From: Rothia uropygialis
GTDB lineage: Bacteria; Actinomycetota; Actinomycetes; Actinomycetales; Micrococcaceae
Reading direction: 5' to 3'
Length of the DNA: 64,000 bases
Assembly: GCF_004137765.1 (NCBI RefSeq)
Contig: NZ_NOIS01000003.1
Span: 310,001-374,000 of the forward strand
The notes under the pieces were generated by a model. That model saw only the letters and a list, made by a program, of their open reading frames with translations. It was not told where the DNA came from and searched no databases. Below are positions 25,165-34,441 of the stretch, piece by piece. Position 1 is the stretch's first letter; each line of letters starts with the position of its first letter. A program made the position numbers and the translations under genes.

Positions 25165-26160
25165 GTGACTCTTAGCCAGGGCCCCCGAACATCAATCATC
25201 ATGCCGGTCTACAACACGGCAGAGCGTGTTGTCTCGTCGATCCGATCCGTCTTGGAGCAGACTGATCCGGATTTCGAATTGTTGGTCATGATCGACGCTT
25301 CGCCCGACGACTCATCCCGCGTTATCCATGAGTTCTTGCGGAGCCATCCGGACGAACGCGTGCGGGTCTTCGACAACCCAACCAACGTCGGGGTGTCCGG
25401 GGTACGCAACCAAGGGCTGGACGAGGCGAAAGGACGTTGGGTCTCTTTCATCGATTCGGATGATAGGTATCGACCCAATTTTCTCTCGACGATGCATTCT
25501 TTTGCGGCCTCCCAGAAAGCCGACTTGGTCGTCTGCAGCCACACGCTAGTGAGCACGGACGGTTCACATCGGGACCGTTCCATTGGCGCGCCCGGGGGCC
25601 GATCCGGAAAAGAGGCGGGCCTCGAACTCTTGACGGACAACCTCACCCCTTATGTTTGGGACAAACTGATCTCCATGGGAGCCGTTGGGGAGGTCCGATT
25701 CCCGATGGACATTCACCGGGCCGAGGATGCAGTCTTCTGCCTGGGGGCCTATACGGGGTCCAGGCGAGTCGCCGTGATCGACCCCTCGTTGTACGAATAC
25801 ACCGTTGACGCAAATTCCGCGACGTGGGGGAAGGTCGTTTCGGTCGAAGAAAGTGATCGGCTCCTGGAGCATATGAGCCAGGAAGCTGGCTCCTTGCTCG
25901 ATACGCCCGAAGGCCTACGGGCGTTCAAGATCTCGTGCATCTTGACCTATCTGAACAACGCCCAGCAAGCCATCGGTCTTGACAATGAGCGCGGTCGAGA
26001 AATCATTTCCCAGTGCCGGCGCAGAATTTCGTGGAACCAAATTATTACTGCGCTTCGGATCAAGCCCGTATTCGGCATGGCCGGGGTCCTCCTGAAAGCG
26101 TCGCCGGCGTTTTACCGCCGCCTGTACGGAATGTACATCCGGCAGATGTACGGGATCTAG
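25165..26160 (+). CDS. Glycosyltransferase family 2 protein
   Basis: A GT-A fold glycosyltransferase, 331 residues if it starts at GTG 25165. It opens with TSIIMPVYNTAERV, carries MIDASPDDS and the metal-binding SFIDSDDRY, and has the typical GVRNQGLDEAKGRW segment. The alternative TTG at 25072 would add 31 residues. The C-terminal 60 residues are basic and may contact the membrane. It probably adds sugars to a cell-surface polymer; donor and acceptor are unknown. Confidence 0.85.
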   Translation: MTLSQGPRTSIIMPVYNTAERVVSSIRSVLEQTDPDFELLVMIDASPDDSSRVIHEFLRSHPDERVRVFDNPTNVGVSGVRNQGLDEAKGRWVSFIDSDDRYRPNFLSTMHSFAASQKADLVVCSHTLVSTDGSHRDRSIGAPGGRSGKEAGLELLTDNLTPYVWDKLISMGAVGEVRFPMDIHRAEDAVFCLGAYTGSRRVAVIDPSLYEYTVDANSATWGKVVSVEESDRLLEHMSQEAGSLLDTPEGLRAFKISCILTYLNNAQQAIGLDNERGREIISQCRRRISWNQIITALRIKPVFGMAGVLLKASPAFYRRLYGMYIRQMYGI

Positions 26161-26406
26161 GCCTGACCCTGAATTCCGAAGGAAATTATCCACGCCGTTG
26201 CGCGGGCCCAGGATACGAAACCGCACCCACAGCGGTTTCATCGTGAAACATCACGAGCGGAAAATAGTTCATTCGAAATATTCTTGACAAACAGGGTGAC
26301 CTAGAAGAAGATTTCGCGAGAGACACTGTTCATGTTTTGAAGGTGAACAGCGCCACCCAGGCTCCAATCACCGCTCACTTTCTCGCACCTTTAGTTAAGG
26401 TTACCC

Positions 26407-28692
26407 ATGCGTATATCTCGTACCCTCATCGGAATCTGTCTCGTGGCCGGGACCGTTATATCGGCAACACCCCCGGCCGTTGCCGCTCCTCCGAGCGGGC
26501 CGACCGGCCAGCAGCAGTCGCAGAGCAAGGCGTCCGGTGACTCTTCACTCGCCGAGGCCACGGGGCAAGCCCCGGAAACGCCAGCCTCCGTCGAACCGGC
26601 GACCGACCGCCTAGTGGTGAAGTTCAAGGAAAGCACCCCTGCAGAGACCAAATCTCAGGTTCTTCAGAAAGCCGACACCACTGCCCCCTCCAACGAGTCC
26701 AAAATCCTGAAGTCCACGAACAACGATTCGGATGTCGTTCAGACATCGAAAAAACTGAATAACGCCGAACAGTCGGAGGTCGTGAAGCAGCTCGAGGCCG
26801 ACCCCTCCGTGGAATATGCGGAGGCTGACAAGATCGTCAAGAATGCGACGGCGGCCTACCCGACCACACCCAATGATTCCCTGTACTCGAGCAGACAGTG
26901 GAACATGCGAACCATCAACGCGTCCGGAGCCTGGCAATACGCCACGGGCGCCGGTCAGACCATCGGCGTCGTCGACACCGGAATCACAAACCATCCGGAT
27001 CTCAGTTCCAAGGTCACCGGCGGGTACGACTTCGTCTCCCCCGGCTATGACAGAGACGGCACGCCAGGACGCGATTCCGACCCTACCGACCCGGGGGTGC
27101 TCAACCCTTCGGAGAATTGGCATGGAACGCATGTTGCGGGCATAGCGGCGGCGTCAACCAATAACGGGATTGGTGTCGCCGGGGCCGCCCCGGATGCCAC
27201 CATCGAGCCCGTCCGCGCCTTCGGCATCGGGGCCTCCGGGTACGTATCGGACTTTGCCGACGCAATAACCTGGGCTTCAGGCGGTCAGGTAGCCGGAGCC
27301 CCCGCGAATCCCCGGCCTTCAACGGTCATCAATTTCTCTGCTGCGTGGAACGACCAGTGTTCGGCGACCCTCAAGTCGGCGATCGACGGCGCATATTCCC
27401 GGAATGTGCCCGTGGTTGTTGCCGCGGGCAATTCGGGTGTCAATGCCAACAACGTGACCCCTGCCAATTGCCTCGGTGCGATGGTCGTTGGGGCGTCGGC
27501 CTCTTCCGATGTTATGACCGGATACTCGAATTACGGCCCGATGCTGGACGTCCTGGCTCCCGGCGGAACAACCGGAGCGGACATCTACTCGACGTACAAC
27601 ACCGGGTACGAGTCTCCGGCCCAGGCCACCTACGGTCCGCTCAACGGGACCTCAATGGCGGCACCTCACGTAGCGGGCGTCATCGCGCTCATGAAGCAAC
27701 GGAACCCGCAGATCAGCATTGAGCGGATCCGAAATATTCTGGTGAGCACCGGCGTCAATGTGAACGGTTACTCCCGCATCGACGCTCGCGCAGCGGTCGC
27801 TGCGGTCGCCCCGGTCAACAACGGGCCGGTCGTGGTCAACGGGATCAAGAATCTTTACGATTCCCAGGGCGGAGCCGCCAAGTTCGGCACCCCTCGGAAT
27901 AATGAAAGTGGAGGTCTGGTCAACGGCGGCGTTTTCCAAGAGTTCAGCAAGAACTACACGATCTATTGGACGCCCTTTACCGGTACTCATTCCGTGAATT
28001 TCTCGGGAGCAATCGGTGCCAAGTTCAAGGCAGCCGGATATGAAAATGCCTATGGGTACCCGAGTTCGGAGGAAATCAGTGCCAACGGTTATGCATACCA
28101 ATGGTTTAAGACGGCCTCGGGACGATCGACCCTGATGATGTGGACGCCGCAAACCGGAGCAAAAGCTATCGTGGAGAACAACGCCATCGGCCAGAAATGG
28201 ATCGCGAGCGGACGCGAACGAGGCGCCGGATTCCCCAGCTCGGACGAGTTCAGTGCCAACGGTTATGCATACCAATGGTTCAAGACGGCCTCGGGACGAT
28301 CGACCCTGATGATGTGGACGCCGCAAACCGGAGCGAACGCCATCGTGGAGAACAACGCCATCGGCCAGAAATGGATCGCAGATGGCCGAGAGCAAGGTTC
28401 TGGCTTTCCGGTCGGCGACGAGGTGACGTCGGCACAGAACAACTTTGCCTACCAGACCTTCAGACGCGGGGCCGTGGTGAAGCTCTACATGTGGACCCCG
28501 TCATCGGGAGCACATACCATCATCGAGTCCGGTGCGATCGGAAATGTGTGGTCTCAGAACGGCCGGGAATCCGGCTGGGGCGTACCCACAACGGATGAGT
28601 TCCGCGGTTCGGATGGCAAGGTCCACCAGAAGTTCAGCAAGGGGGTCGAAGTGACGTGGACGGCCACAGAAGGAATCCGGGTGCTTCGGTAA
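26407..28692 (+). CDS. Secreted S8 (subtilisin-like) serine protease with LGFP repeats
   Basis: A 761-residue precursor. A signal peptide (residues 1-27, cut after PAVAA) and an inhibitor-I9-like propeptide (about 65-145) precede the subtilase domain. The catalytic triad is D190 (VVDTGITNHPDL), H239 (WHGTHVAGIAA) and S416 (NGTSMAAPHVAG). Residues from about 480 to the end are LGFP-type repeats (GFPSSDEFSANG, AIGQKWIASG), which bind cell-wall polymers in actinobacteria and probably keep the enzyme at the surface. Two repeats are nearly identical in DNA. A 24-bp terminator follows. Confidence 0.93.
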   Translation: MRISRTLIGICLVAGTVISATPPAVAAPPSGPTGQQQSQSKASGDSSLAEATGQAPETPASVEPATDRLVVKFKESTPAETKSQVLQKADTTAPSNESKILKSTNNDSDVVQTSKKLNNAEQSEVVKQLEADPSVEYAEADKIVKNATAAYPTTPNDSLYSSRQWNMRTINASGAWQYATGAGQTIGVVDTGITNHPDLSSKVTGGYDFVSPGYDRDGTPGRDSDPTDPGVLNPSENWHGTHVAGIAAASTNNGIGVAGAAPDATIEPVRAFGIGASGYVSDFADAITWASGGQVAGAPANPRPSTVINFSAAWNDQCSATLKSAIDGAYSRNVPVVVAAGNSGVNANNVTPANCLGAMVVGASASSDVMTGYSNYGPMLDVLAPGGTTGADIYSTYNTGYESPAQATYGPLNGTSMAAPHVAGVIALMKQRNPQISIERIRNILVSTGVNVNGYSRIDARAAVAAVAPVNNGPVVVNGIKNLYDSQGGAAKFGTPRNNESGGLVNGGVFQEFSKNYTIYWTPFTGTHSVNFSGAIGAKFKAAGYENAYGYPSSEEISANGYAYQWFKTASGRSTLMMWTPQTGAKAIVENNAIGQKWIASGRERGAGFPSSDEFSANGYAYQWFKTASGRSTLMMWTPQTGANAIVENNAIGQKWIADGREQGSGFPVGDEVTSAQNNFAYQTFRRGAVVKLYMWTPSSGAHTIIESGAIGNVWSQNGRESGWGVPTTDEFRGSDGKVHQKFSKGVEVTWTATEGIRVLR
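28078..28380 (+). repeat. Near-identical 174-bp tandem repeat inside the protease gene
   Basis: About 125 bases from 28078 (AGTGCCAACGGTTATGC onward) recur at 28252 with only a few differences, a period of 174 bases or 58 codons, equal to one LGFP unit. The lack of silent divergence points to recent duplication or gene conversion. Confidence 0.9.
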
Positions 28693-28726
28693 GGGTCTCC
28701 TAGTCCGCCCCAACACTTCGACCTCT

Positions 28727-28776
28727 GAAGCACGTCGCCCGGCCATACCTTGAGGTGTGGCCGGGCGACGTGCTTC
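28727..28776. terminator. Very long bidirectional hairpin terminator
   Basis: GAAGCACGTCGCCCGGCCA (28727-28745) pairs exactly with 28758-28776. Five to six further pairs close the stem to a two-base loop. There is no T-run after it. It lies between the convergent protease gene and the FN3 remnant. Confidence 0.75.
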
Positions 28777-28829
28777 ATCCCGACGGTTCTTCACCGGTTC
28801 CGGTTCTCACATCCCTTACCCGGGAGGTT

Positions 28830-29280
28830 TTAGGAAGAAACAGAGCCTTCTTTGTTTGCTTGAAGAAGATGGATCAGCTCCACGACGAGTTCGGCTCCGA
28901 TAGCGTCGTTGGCCTCGACCTTCTGAATGAACTCTTCGAACATATCGGCGTGAGCATCGAAGTCGAAGAGCTTCTCGATCGCCGCAAATTCTCCCCCGCT
29001 GATGGCGCGCTGGATCTCGTAGTGATAAATGCCGACGTTATCCATGGACTCCTTCCACGTGAGTTGGACGCCCGTGGAGGTCACGTTGTTCGCGATGAGT
29101 CCAGATGGGGCGGAAGGGGCTTCGGTATCCGGCTTCTCCGGTTCGGCATCGCCGTTGATGTGGACATCCACCGTGTTGTAGAACGCGTTGAAGGTGTCTG
29201 CGACATCCCGCACAGCTGAGTCGGCCCGAGGCCCCGGTGTTGCAGTGCGTTCCTGAGCGGTTCCGACGCCGGCCAGCCGC
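28830..29280 (-). pseudogene. C-terminal remnant of a secreted fibronectin-III protein
   Basis: A frame of about 149 codons opens right after an in-frame TAG at 29281-29283 and has no ribosome site. It contains most of an FN3 domain (DTEAPSAPSGLIANNVTSTG, then VQLTWKESMDNVGIYHYEIQ) and a helical end (ADMFEEFIQKVEANDAIGAEL) like the FIMAH modules that close some secreted glycosidases. The catalytic part is missing. An internal GTG at 29213 could start a 127-residue product, but truncation is the simpler reading. Confidence 0.6.
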
Positions 29281-29315
29281 TATCCAACCGTAGATGCCCC
29301 ATCCATCGCCTGGTT

Positions 29316-31247
29316 CTAGTGTGACAGTGGCACGTAGATGACGCTTCCTCCCAGGGCCATGAGCGCGAAGATTGAGACGGTGACGATAGGACCGAGCCAT
29401 ACACGCCCGGTGATCGTGAAGAACGCTCTGTTGAACAGCGGCAGGATCACCATCATCGGCAACACGGACTGGAGCATGTTCACGTACAACCAGTCATCGG
29501 TCCAAAAAACCGTCCCGGTGGTGAAGAACGTGATGTACTGAATGACGAAGATCGCGGCCAGTCCGACCGAGTTCGCCAGGGCCGCGAGCAGGTAGCCGAT
29601 CCACTTTTTCTGGCCTTCAATGCGCATCGACCCGTTGACCCGCAAAGAATTGCTGAAGAAGAAAATAAACAGCAGCACGATGTACATCAGAGAGACCCAG
29701 AACCACCGGGCCGAGAGAGGGCGGGCCGCGACCACCAGGAAGCGGAAGTCGGAGTGGAACAGTCCGTAGGTCACCGACAGAATCAGGTAGAAGCAGGTGA
29801 CCAGCAGGAATCCGAGCAACATCGTCTTGCCGAAGTCCTTGCCGCGGATCCTGAGGCCCCAGGCGTGCGAGGATGCGCCCCGGCGTCGCCCATGGAACCA
29901 GTGCGTGCCGAAGAACAGCGCGAGTCCGAACAGACCGTTGAACAAGGACCACAGCAACACGCCATTGACCATGCGGGCCGGGAAGAACCATGTGTTGACC
30001 GAGTTGGTCGCGTCAGGGAAGACGTATTTGGTGGCGTTGGACAAGGGTATGAAGGTCACGCAGGCGACCGCGGCGCTGACCAGGAGGGTGCCCCAGAAAA
30101 TCGCCTTTCCCACACCGGTCTGCCGGGGCTGAGGAGCGGGGACCGGTTGGGCGGCGGAGCGGAGCGCCGGGATACGCAGCAGCAAGCGACTCAGAGGCAG
30201 GAGCATCACCAGGCCACCGACCAGGGAGACCAGGTTGAACACTTCCTTCAGGAACCATGTCTGGTTGCCGCTGGAGACATCGGTGTGCCAGTCCAATGTG
30301 GTCGTGAAGAAGTCCATGAGTCCGCCGACGGCGCCGGGGGACATAGGCTGGAATGGGTGGATGGTTCGGTCGTTGTTGGCGATGCGGTAGGTGCGGTCCG
30401 AGGGATCGCCGTAGGCGGATTCGGTCTTGACGGAGGATACCTTCTGGTCCTTGGGCAGGCCGGAGTTGACGAAGGATATGGCCTCCGGCGCCTCGCTCAG
30501 GTCGCCGTCGCCGTTGACGTTTCGGTACCCGCCCTCGTCGTAACGGGCGTAGCCGAGGCCCAAATTCGAATGGATGTTCTTGAAAGACTTGTCGTCGAAA
30601 TTGCGTAACCACCCGGAGATGTACGCCGAGCGGATCTTGTTGAGGGACGCGGCGTGAGAGCGTTCCTCGGCGGTAACAGCGGTGCCGCCGGGTGAATCTG
30701 GGTCAGCGGCCTTTTTCAAGGCGTTCTTTTCCAGTTTGCCGTAGTGGGCGGCCGCGCTTCGGACCTGGCTGCCGCCGGCTGAATGCCCCGTGATGCCGAT
30801 CTTGTCCTGATCGACGTAGTTGAAGGTCGAGGTTTTGGTGAGGTAGTCGATCGCCGGGATCAACGCGGATTCCTTCGATCCGGGGGCCTGCGATGTCGAC
30901 TCACCCTGGTTGTAGGGGTCCACCACGAGTGTGGCCATGCCGCGTCGGGCGAGTTCCAGGGAGTTGCTGACCTGGGTCTCCTTGGTGCGTTGGAATCCCG
31001 GGGTCACCACAACCATCGGTACCTTGTGGCTCTGGGTCGCGTTGACCGGTTTGTACAGATCGGCCGAGATCTCTTGGCCGTTGGGTCCGGGGATCTTGAG
31101 GGTCTGGACCTGGAGCGTTCCGGCATTGGTCTGCACGATGTAGGAGCCCAGCCCTCCGACAAGCACCATTGCGAGGCAGATGAGGAATTTGACGACGTCG
31201 CGTCGGGGGGACGGCGCCGGTGCGGCGTGTATCGATGAATGGGGCAT
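29316..31247 (-). CDS. Alpha/beta-hydrolase with a polytopic membrane C-terminus
   Basis: A 643-residue protein starting at ATG 31247 behind GAAGGGAT. One membrane helix (about 19-38) is followed by an extracytoplasmic alpha/beta-hydrolase domain with nucleophile S156 in GHSAGG and an upstream PMVVVTPGFQRTK segment. From about residue 360 there are eight or so membrane helices (VSLVGGLVMLLPLSRLLL onward). Hydrolase and transporter-like membrane domains in one chain are unusual. It sits downstream of an AbgT transporter and a creatininase-family enzyme on the same strand, suggesting a joint catabolic role on an amide or ester substrate. Confidence 0.8.
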   Translation of the reverse strand: MPHSSIHAAPAPSPRRDVVKFLICLAMVLVGGLGSYIVQTNAGTLQVQTLKIPGPNGQEISADLYKPVNATQSHKVPMVVVTPGFQRTKETQVSNSLELARRGMATLVVDPYNQGESTSQAPGSKESALIPAIDYLTKTSTFNYVDQDKIGITGHSAGGSQVRSAAAHYGKLEKNALKKAADPDSPGGTAVTAEERSHAASLNKIRSAYISGWLRNFDDKSFKNIHSNLGLGYARYDEGGYRNVNGDGDLSEAPEAISFVNSGLPKDQKVSSVKTESAYGDPSDRTYRIANNDRTIHPFQPMSPGAVGGLMDFFTTTLDWHTDVSSGNQTWFLKEVFNLVSLVGGLVMLLPLSRLLLRIPALRSAAQPVPAPQPRQTGVGKAIFWGTLLVSAAVACVTFIPLSNATKYVFPDATNSVNTWFFPARMVNGVLLWSLFNGLFGLALFFGTHWFHGRRRGASSHAWGLRIRGKDFGKTMLLGFLLVTCFYLILSVTYGLFHSDFRFLVVAARPLSARWFWVSLMYIVLLFIFFFSNSLRVNGSMRIEGQKKWIGYLLAALANSVGLAAIFVIQYITFFTTGTVFWTDDWLYVNMLQSVLPMMVILPLFNRAFFTITGRVWLGPIVTVSIFALMALGGSVIYVPLSH

Positions 31248-31354
31248 GGTTCGGTTGATCCCTTCTGGATGATCGCAATTGATGAGTGATGCTATGTACA
31301 GGAGCCGGCCTCGCCCACCCCAGGAAAGGGCGACGCCGTTCCCGGCGGGCCCGG

Positions 31355-32893
31355 CTACTTGACCGGGGCCCCGGGACCCAGCGGAATACCGAGCCACCAC
31401 CACAGGAAGAACAAGACGACCCAGGCGAAGGTCATGCAGATCGCCAGCGGCAGCGTGTAGGCCGCCAGCGTCCCGATGCCTGCCTTCTTCCGGTACTGCT
31501 GCAAAAACCCTAGAGCCATGACGAAGTACGGGCTCATGGGTGAGATCGACGTCGATCCGGAATCGGCGATGCGGAAGATCGCCTGCGTGGTGTCTGCGGG
31601 AACATTGAGCAGCATCAGCATGGGCACCAGTACCGGCGCCATGATCGACCACATGGCTGAGCCGCTGGTGATGATCACGTTGACCACAGATAGCAGGGCG
31701 AAGACGAGCAAGAAGATCAGACTGACGGGAATGTTGCTCTGGTCCAGCAGCTGCGAGGCACCCACGGCGACCACGTCCCCGATGTGTGTCCACTCGAAGT
31801 ATTGGAGGAATTGGGCTATCGCGAAGAACATGACCAGGGTCGGCGCGAACTGCCGGATCCCCTCGGCCATCATCGGCGGCACGTCCTTTGGGGCTTTGAT
31901 CATCCCCAGGACCCGCCCGTAGACCATGCCGCCGACCATGAACAGGAAACCCACCAGCGCGGCGATGCCGTCCAGAAAGGGCGAGTCGGCCAGCGACCCG
32001 CCGTCCCCTCGCAGCGGCGAGCCGGCGGGAATGACAGCGGCGATCACCACGGCCAGAAGAACCACGACGACCCCCGAAGCGAGAGCCAGACCGCGCGCTT
32101 CCAAACGGTTCACGTGCAGTGATGAGTGATCTCCGGAGGTGGCGTCATCCTCCTCGACATCGTCCCGTCTGGCCAGGATCGTGTTGGTTACGAGCGTGAT
32201 CACCAAGGCCAGCAACAGTGAGGAGGCAATGTTGAAGTACCAGTTGCTGACGGGGCTGACGGAGGCGTTCTCGTCGACGATGTGGGCCGCGGCCGTGGTG
32301 ATGCCGGCGAAGATCGTGTCGTTCGGCGTCGGGATGGGACTGGCGTCGTAACCGGACGCGATCGAGGTGTAGGCGACCACGATACCGAGGATCGGTGACC
32401 TGCCGACGGCCTTGAACGCCATTCCGCCCAGTGGCACGAGGATCGCGTAGGCGGCGGCGGAGGCCAGGTGAGACACGGTTCCGGCGAAGGCCACGGAGAA
32501 CACCACGAGACCAGCGGGAACGCGCGAGATCGAGACCCGCATGACCGCTGACAGGAACCCGGTCCGTTCCGCGACGGCGACACCCATGATGACGACGACG
32601 ATCGTGGCCATCGGCGGAAACGATGCGAAGTTCTTGACCATCGTGGACATCGCCATCGCGACGCCCTCTCCCGAGAGCAGGTTCTGGACGTGGACTTCCT
32701 TGCCCGACTTCGGGGAGACGACGGCCGTATCGGCCCCGTCGAGGATCGCGCTGATCACCGCGAGGATGCCAGCGAGGATCCAGAACAGCCAGAAGGGATG
32801 CGGCAGAGCGTTGCCTACCCGTTCGACGACCGAGAGGACTCGGATCATCCACGGCAGGCGTTCGGTCTTCTCAGGTGCGGTTGTTGAGCTCAT
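31355..32893 (-). CDS. AbgT family transporter
   Basis: A 512-residue, roughly 11-12-helix transporter related to E. coli AbgT, which imports p-aminobenzoyl-glutamate; some relatives export sulfonamides. Family blocks include GNALPHPFWLFWILAGILA at the N-terminus, GTVSHLASAAAYAILVPLGG, PTPNDTIFAGIT and DSGSTSISPMSPYFVMALGF. It starts 4 bases after the creatininase-family gene ends. With that amidase and the hydrolase it fits uptake and breakdown of an acyl-amino-acid or related amide. Confidence 0.92.
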   Translation of the reverse strand: MSSTTAPEKTERLPWMIRVLSVVERVGNALPHPFWLFWILAGILAVISAILDGADTAVVSPKSGKEVHVQNLLSGEGVAMAMSTMVKNFASFPPMATIVVVIMGVAVAERTGFLSAVMRVSISRVPAGLVVFSVAFAGTVSHLASAAAYAILVPLGGMAFKAVGRSPILGIVVAYTSIASGYDASPIPTPNDTIFAGITTAAAHIVDENASVSPVSNWYFNIASSLLLALVITLVTNTILARRDDVEEDDATSGDHSSLHVNRLEARGLALASGVVVVLLAVVIAAVIPAGSPLRGDGGSLADSPFLDGIAALVGFLFMVGGMVYGRVLGMIKAPKDVPPMMAEGIRQFAPTLVMFFAIAQFLQYFEWTHIGDVVAVGASQLLDQSNIPVSLIFLLVFALLSVVNVIITSGSAMWSIMAPVLVPMLMLLNVPADTTQAIFRIADSGSTSISPMSPYFVMALGFLQQYRKKAGIGTLAAYTLPLAICMTFAWVVLFFLWWWLGIPLGPGAPVK

Positions 32894-32896
32894 GGT

Positions 32897-33685
32897 TCAC
32901 CCATCGATTCCGTGATCAGACCCGATCCAGGTCCGGATGTAGTCGCAGATAACCTCCGTTGCGATCTCGATGATCTCCGATCCGAGTTCGGCGGTTGCCC
33001 GCGTGGGGTCACCGAGCACTCCGTTGGCGCTCAGCCGGTCCCACGTCACGACAAGGCCAGGCCGGGCCTGGCGGGAAAGCCGTGGTAAGGGCTGCATCTG
33101 CTCCAGCTGTGTCGTTCCGGGCTGGAGCAAGTCCTCGCGTACTAAATCGGGGGCAACGTGCAGCATCTGGGCGGTTTCGGCCTCGCCGCAGTGTCCAGTG
33201 ACCTCCGCAGTTCCGAACGCTCGGATTCGCTCAGCAGCGAGGCCGGTAATCGGGGTCCACGCGAACTCGAGATCCGGTGCTTCGTCCAGCAGACGCTGGG
33301 CAACGACGCCCAGAGCCGAGTTGTTGCCCCCGTGACCGGTGACCACCAGGACCCGTTGCCACCCATTACGGTGCAGACTCACCGCATATTCGGCGACGAC
33401 CTGGATGAAGGTTTCGGGTTTTAGTGTCATGGTCCCGGCAAAGGTGGTGTGATGCACCGAAATGCCCACCGGGAGCTCGGGACCGACGAACGCGGAGCCG
33501 CCGAGTCGTTCGGCGACTAGGTGGCACAGGGCACGGGCACGGATCTGGTCGGTCGCCATGGGCATGGCCGGCCCGTGCTGCTCGAAGGCTCCAACGGGTA
33601 TGAGTACGACCGCGCGGGACTTGTCGATTTCGGCGGTTTCACGACTGGTCATGTCGCAAAGGTGGACGCGGTGCTGTGAGGGCAC
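32897..33685 (-). CDS. Creatininase family amidohydrolase
   Basis: A 262-residue metal-dependent amidase. Family positions are VVLIPVGAFEQHGPAMPMATD (metal-binding Glu and His plus Asp), VTGHGGNNSALGVVAQ and the late GHCGEAETA (His and Glu). The family includes creatinine amidohydrolase and several hydrolases of cyclic or linear amides, so the substrate is open. It begins the transcription unit with the AbgT transporter and lies 78 bases from the divergently placed, same-strand FadR-type regulator gene. Confidence 0.88.
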   Translation of the reverse strand: MPSQHRVHLCDMTSRETAEIDKSRAVVLIPVGAFEQHGPAMPMATDQIRARALCHLVAERLGGSAFVGPELPVGISVHHTTFAGTMTLKPETFIQVVAEYAVSLHRNGWQRVLVVTGHGGNNSALGVVAQRLLDEAPDLEFAWTPITGLAAERIRAFGTAEVTGHCGEAETAQMLHVAPDLVREDLLQPGTTQLEQMQPLPRLSRQARPGLVVTWDRLSANGVLGDPTRATAELGSEIIEIATEVICDYIRTWIGSDHGIDG

Positions 33686-33763
33686 GATAAGGCTCCTTCG
33701 AAGGGTGCAGTGAAGAGTGGTCGAGCTAGCGCTCGATCTCGTGAAGCAGTTGCCGACCAGGGG

Positions 33764-34441
33764 TCAGGCGTTCGGGCGGAGTTGCTGGCGCACTGCGTCG
33801 CGCAACGAACGCAGGTGTGCTTCGGCCAGGAACCGGGCGGTTTCGGGGTCCTGGGCCTCGATGGCCTCGACCAACCCCAGGTGTTCGGCGTGGTCGTGCT
33901 CTGGAACGATGAAGGCCTGCCGGAGTTCCTGGCGCTGACGCCTGGTGAAAACCAGCATCGCCTCGATGGTGTCAGTCAGTACAGGGTTTCCCGTGGCCCG
34001 AGCCATGGTTGCGTGGAAATGGGAGAAGACGTCTTCAACGACGTGGGGCTCCTTGGCGTTGTTACACGCGGCGCGCAGCGCCTTGAGATCTTCCTCAGTG
34101 CGGTATGAGGCCGCCGCGGCCGCAATATTGGGCTCGATGACCAAACGCGCTTCGATCAGGTCCAGAACCGAGCTCGCGGATGCGACGACGTGGGGATTGG
34201 CGACGAGGCCGCGGCCGAACCCCGGGCCAACGAATGTTCCCGCACCATGGCGAAAAATAATGACGCCGATGGCCTCCAGACGTCGAAGGGCTTCACGGAC
34301 GGTCGGTGTGGTGACCTCGAAATGTTCGGCCAGTGCGCGGGCCGAAGGGATCGAGTCGCCTCGACATTTGCCTTCTCGTGTGATCATCTCGACGATCCCG
34401 TCAGCGATCTTCTCCGACAGGGACAAGGTATTTTGAGTCAT
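33764..34441 (-). CDS. FadR/GntR family transcriptional regulator (FCD domain)
   Basis: A 225-residue regulator with an N-terminal winged helix (KIADGIVEMITREGKCRGDS, then ALAEHFEVTTPTVREALRRL, RHGAGTFVG) and an all-helical FCD ligand domain (IEARLVIEPNIAAAAASYRT, FSHFHATMARATGNPVL). It is the most upstream gene of the minus-strand catabolic cluster and probably controls it. The near-repeat TCACTTG/CAAGTCA at 34453-34479, directly upstream of ATG 34441, could be its operator. No strong ribosome site is seen. Confidence 0.9.
   Translation of the reverse strand: MTQNTLSLSEKIADGIVEMITREGKCRGDSIPSARALAEHFEVTTPTVREALRRLEAIGVIIFRHGAGTFVGPGFGRGLVANPHVVASASSVLDLIEARLVIEPNIAAAAASYRTEEDLKALRAACNNAKEPHVVEDVFSHFHATMARATGNPVLTDTIEAMLVFTRRQRQELRQAFIVPEHDHAEHLGLVEAIEAQDPETARFLAEAHLRSLRDAVRQQLRPNA

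Noticed and set aside
31248-31793. N-terminal extension of the membrane hydrolase frame into the AbgT gene
   Set aside because: The extra 182 residues overlap the real transporter gene in another frame; the ATG at 31247 has a ribosome site and a natural N-terminus.
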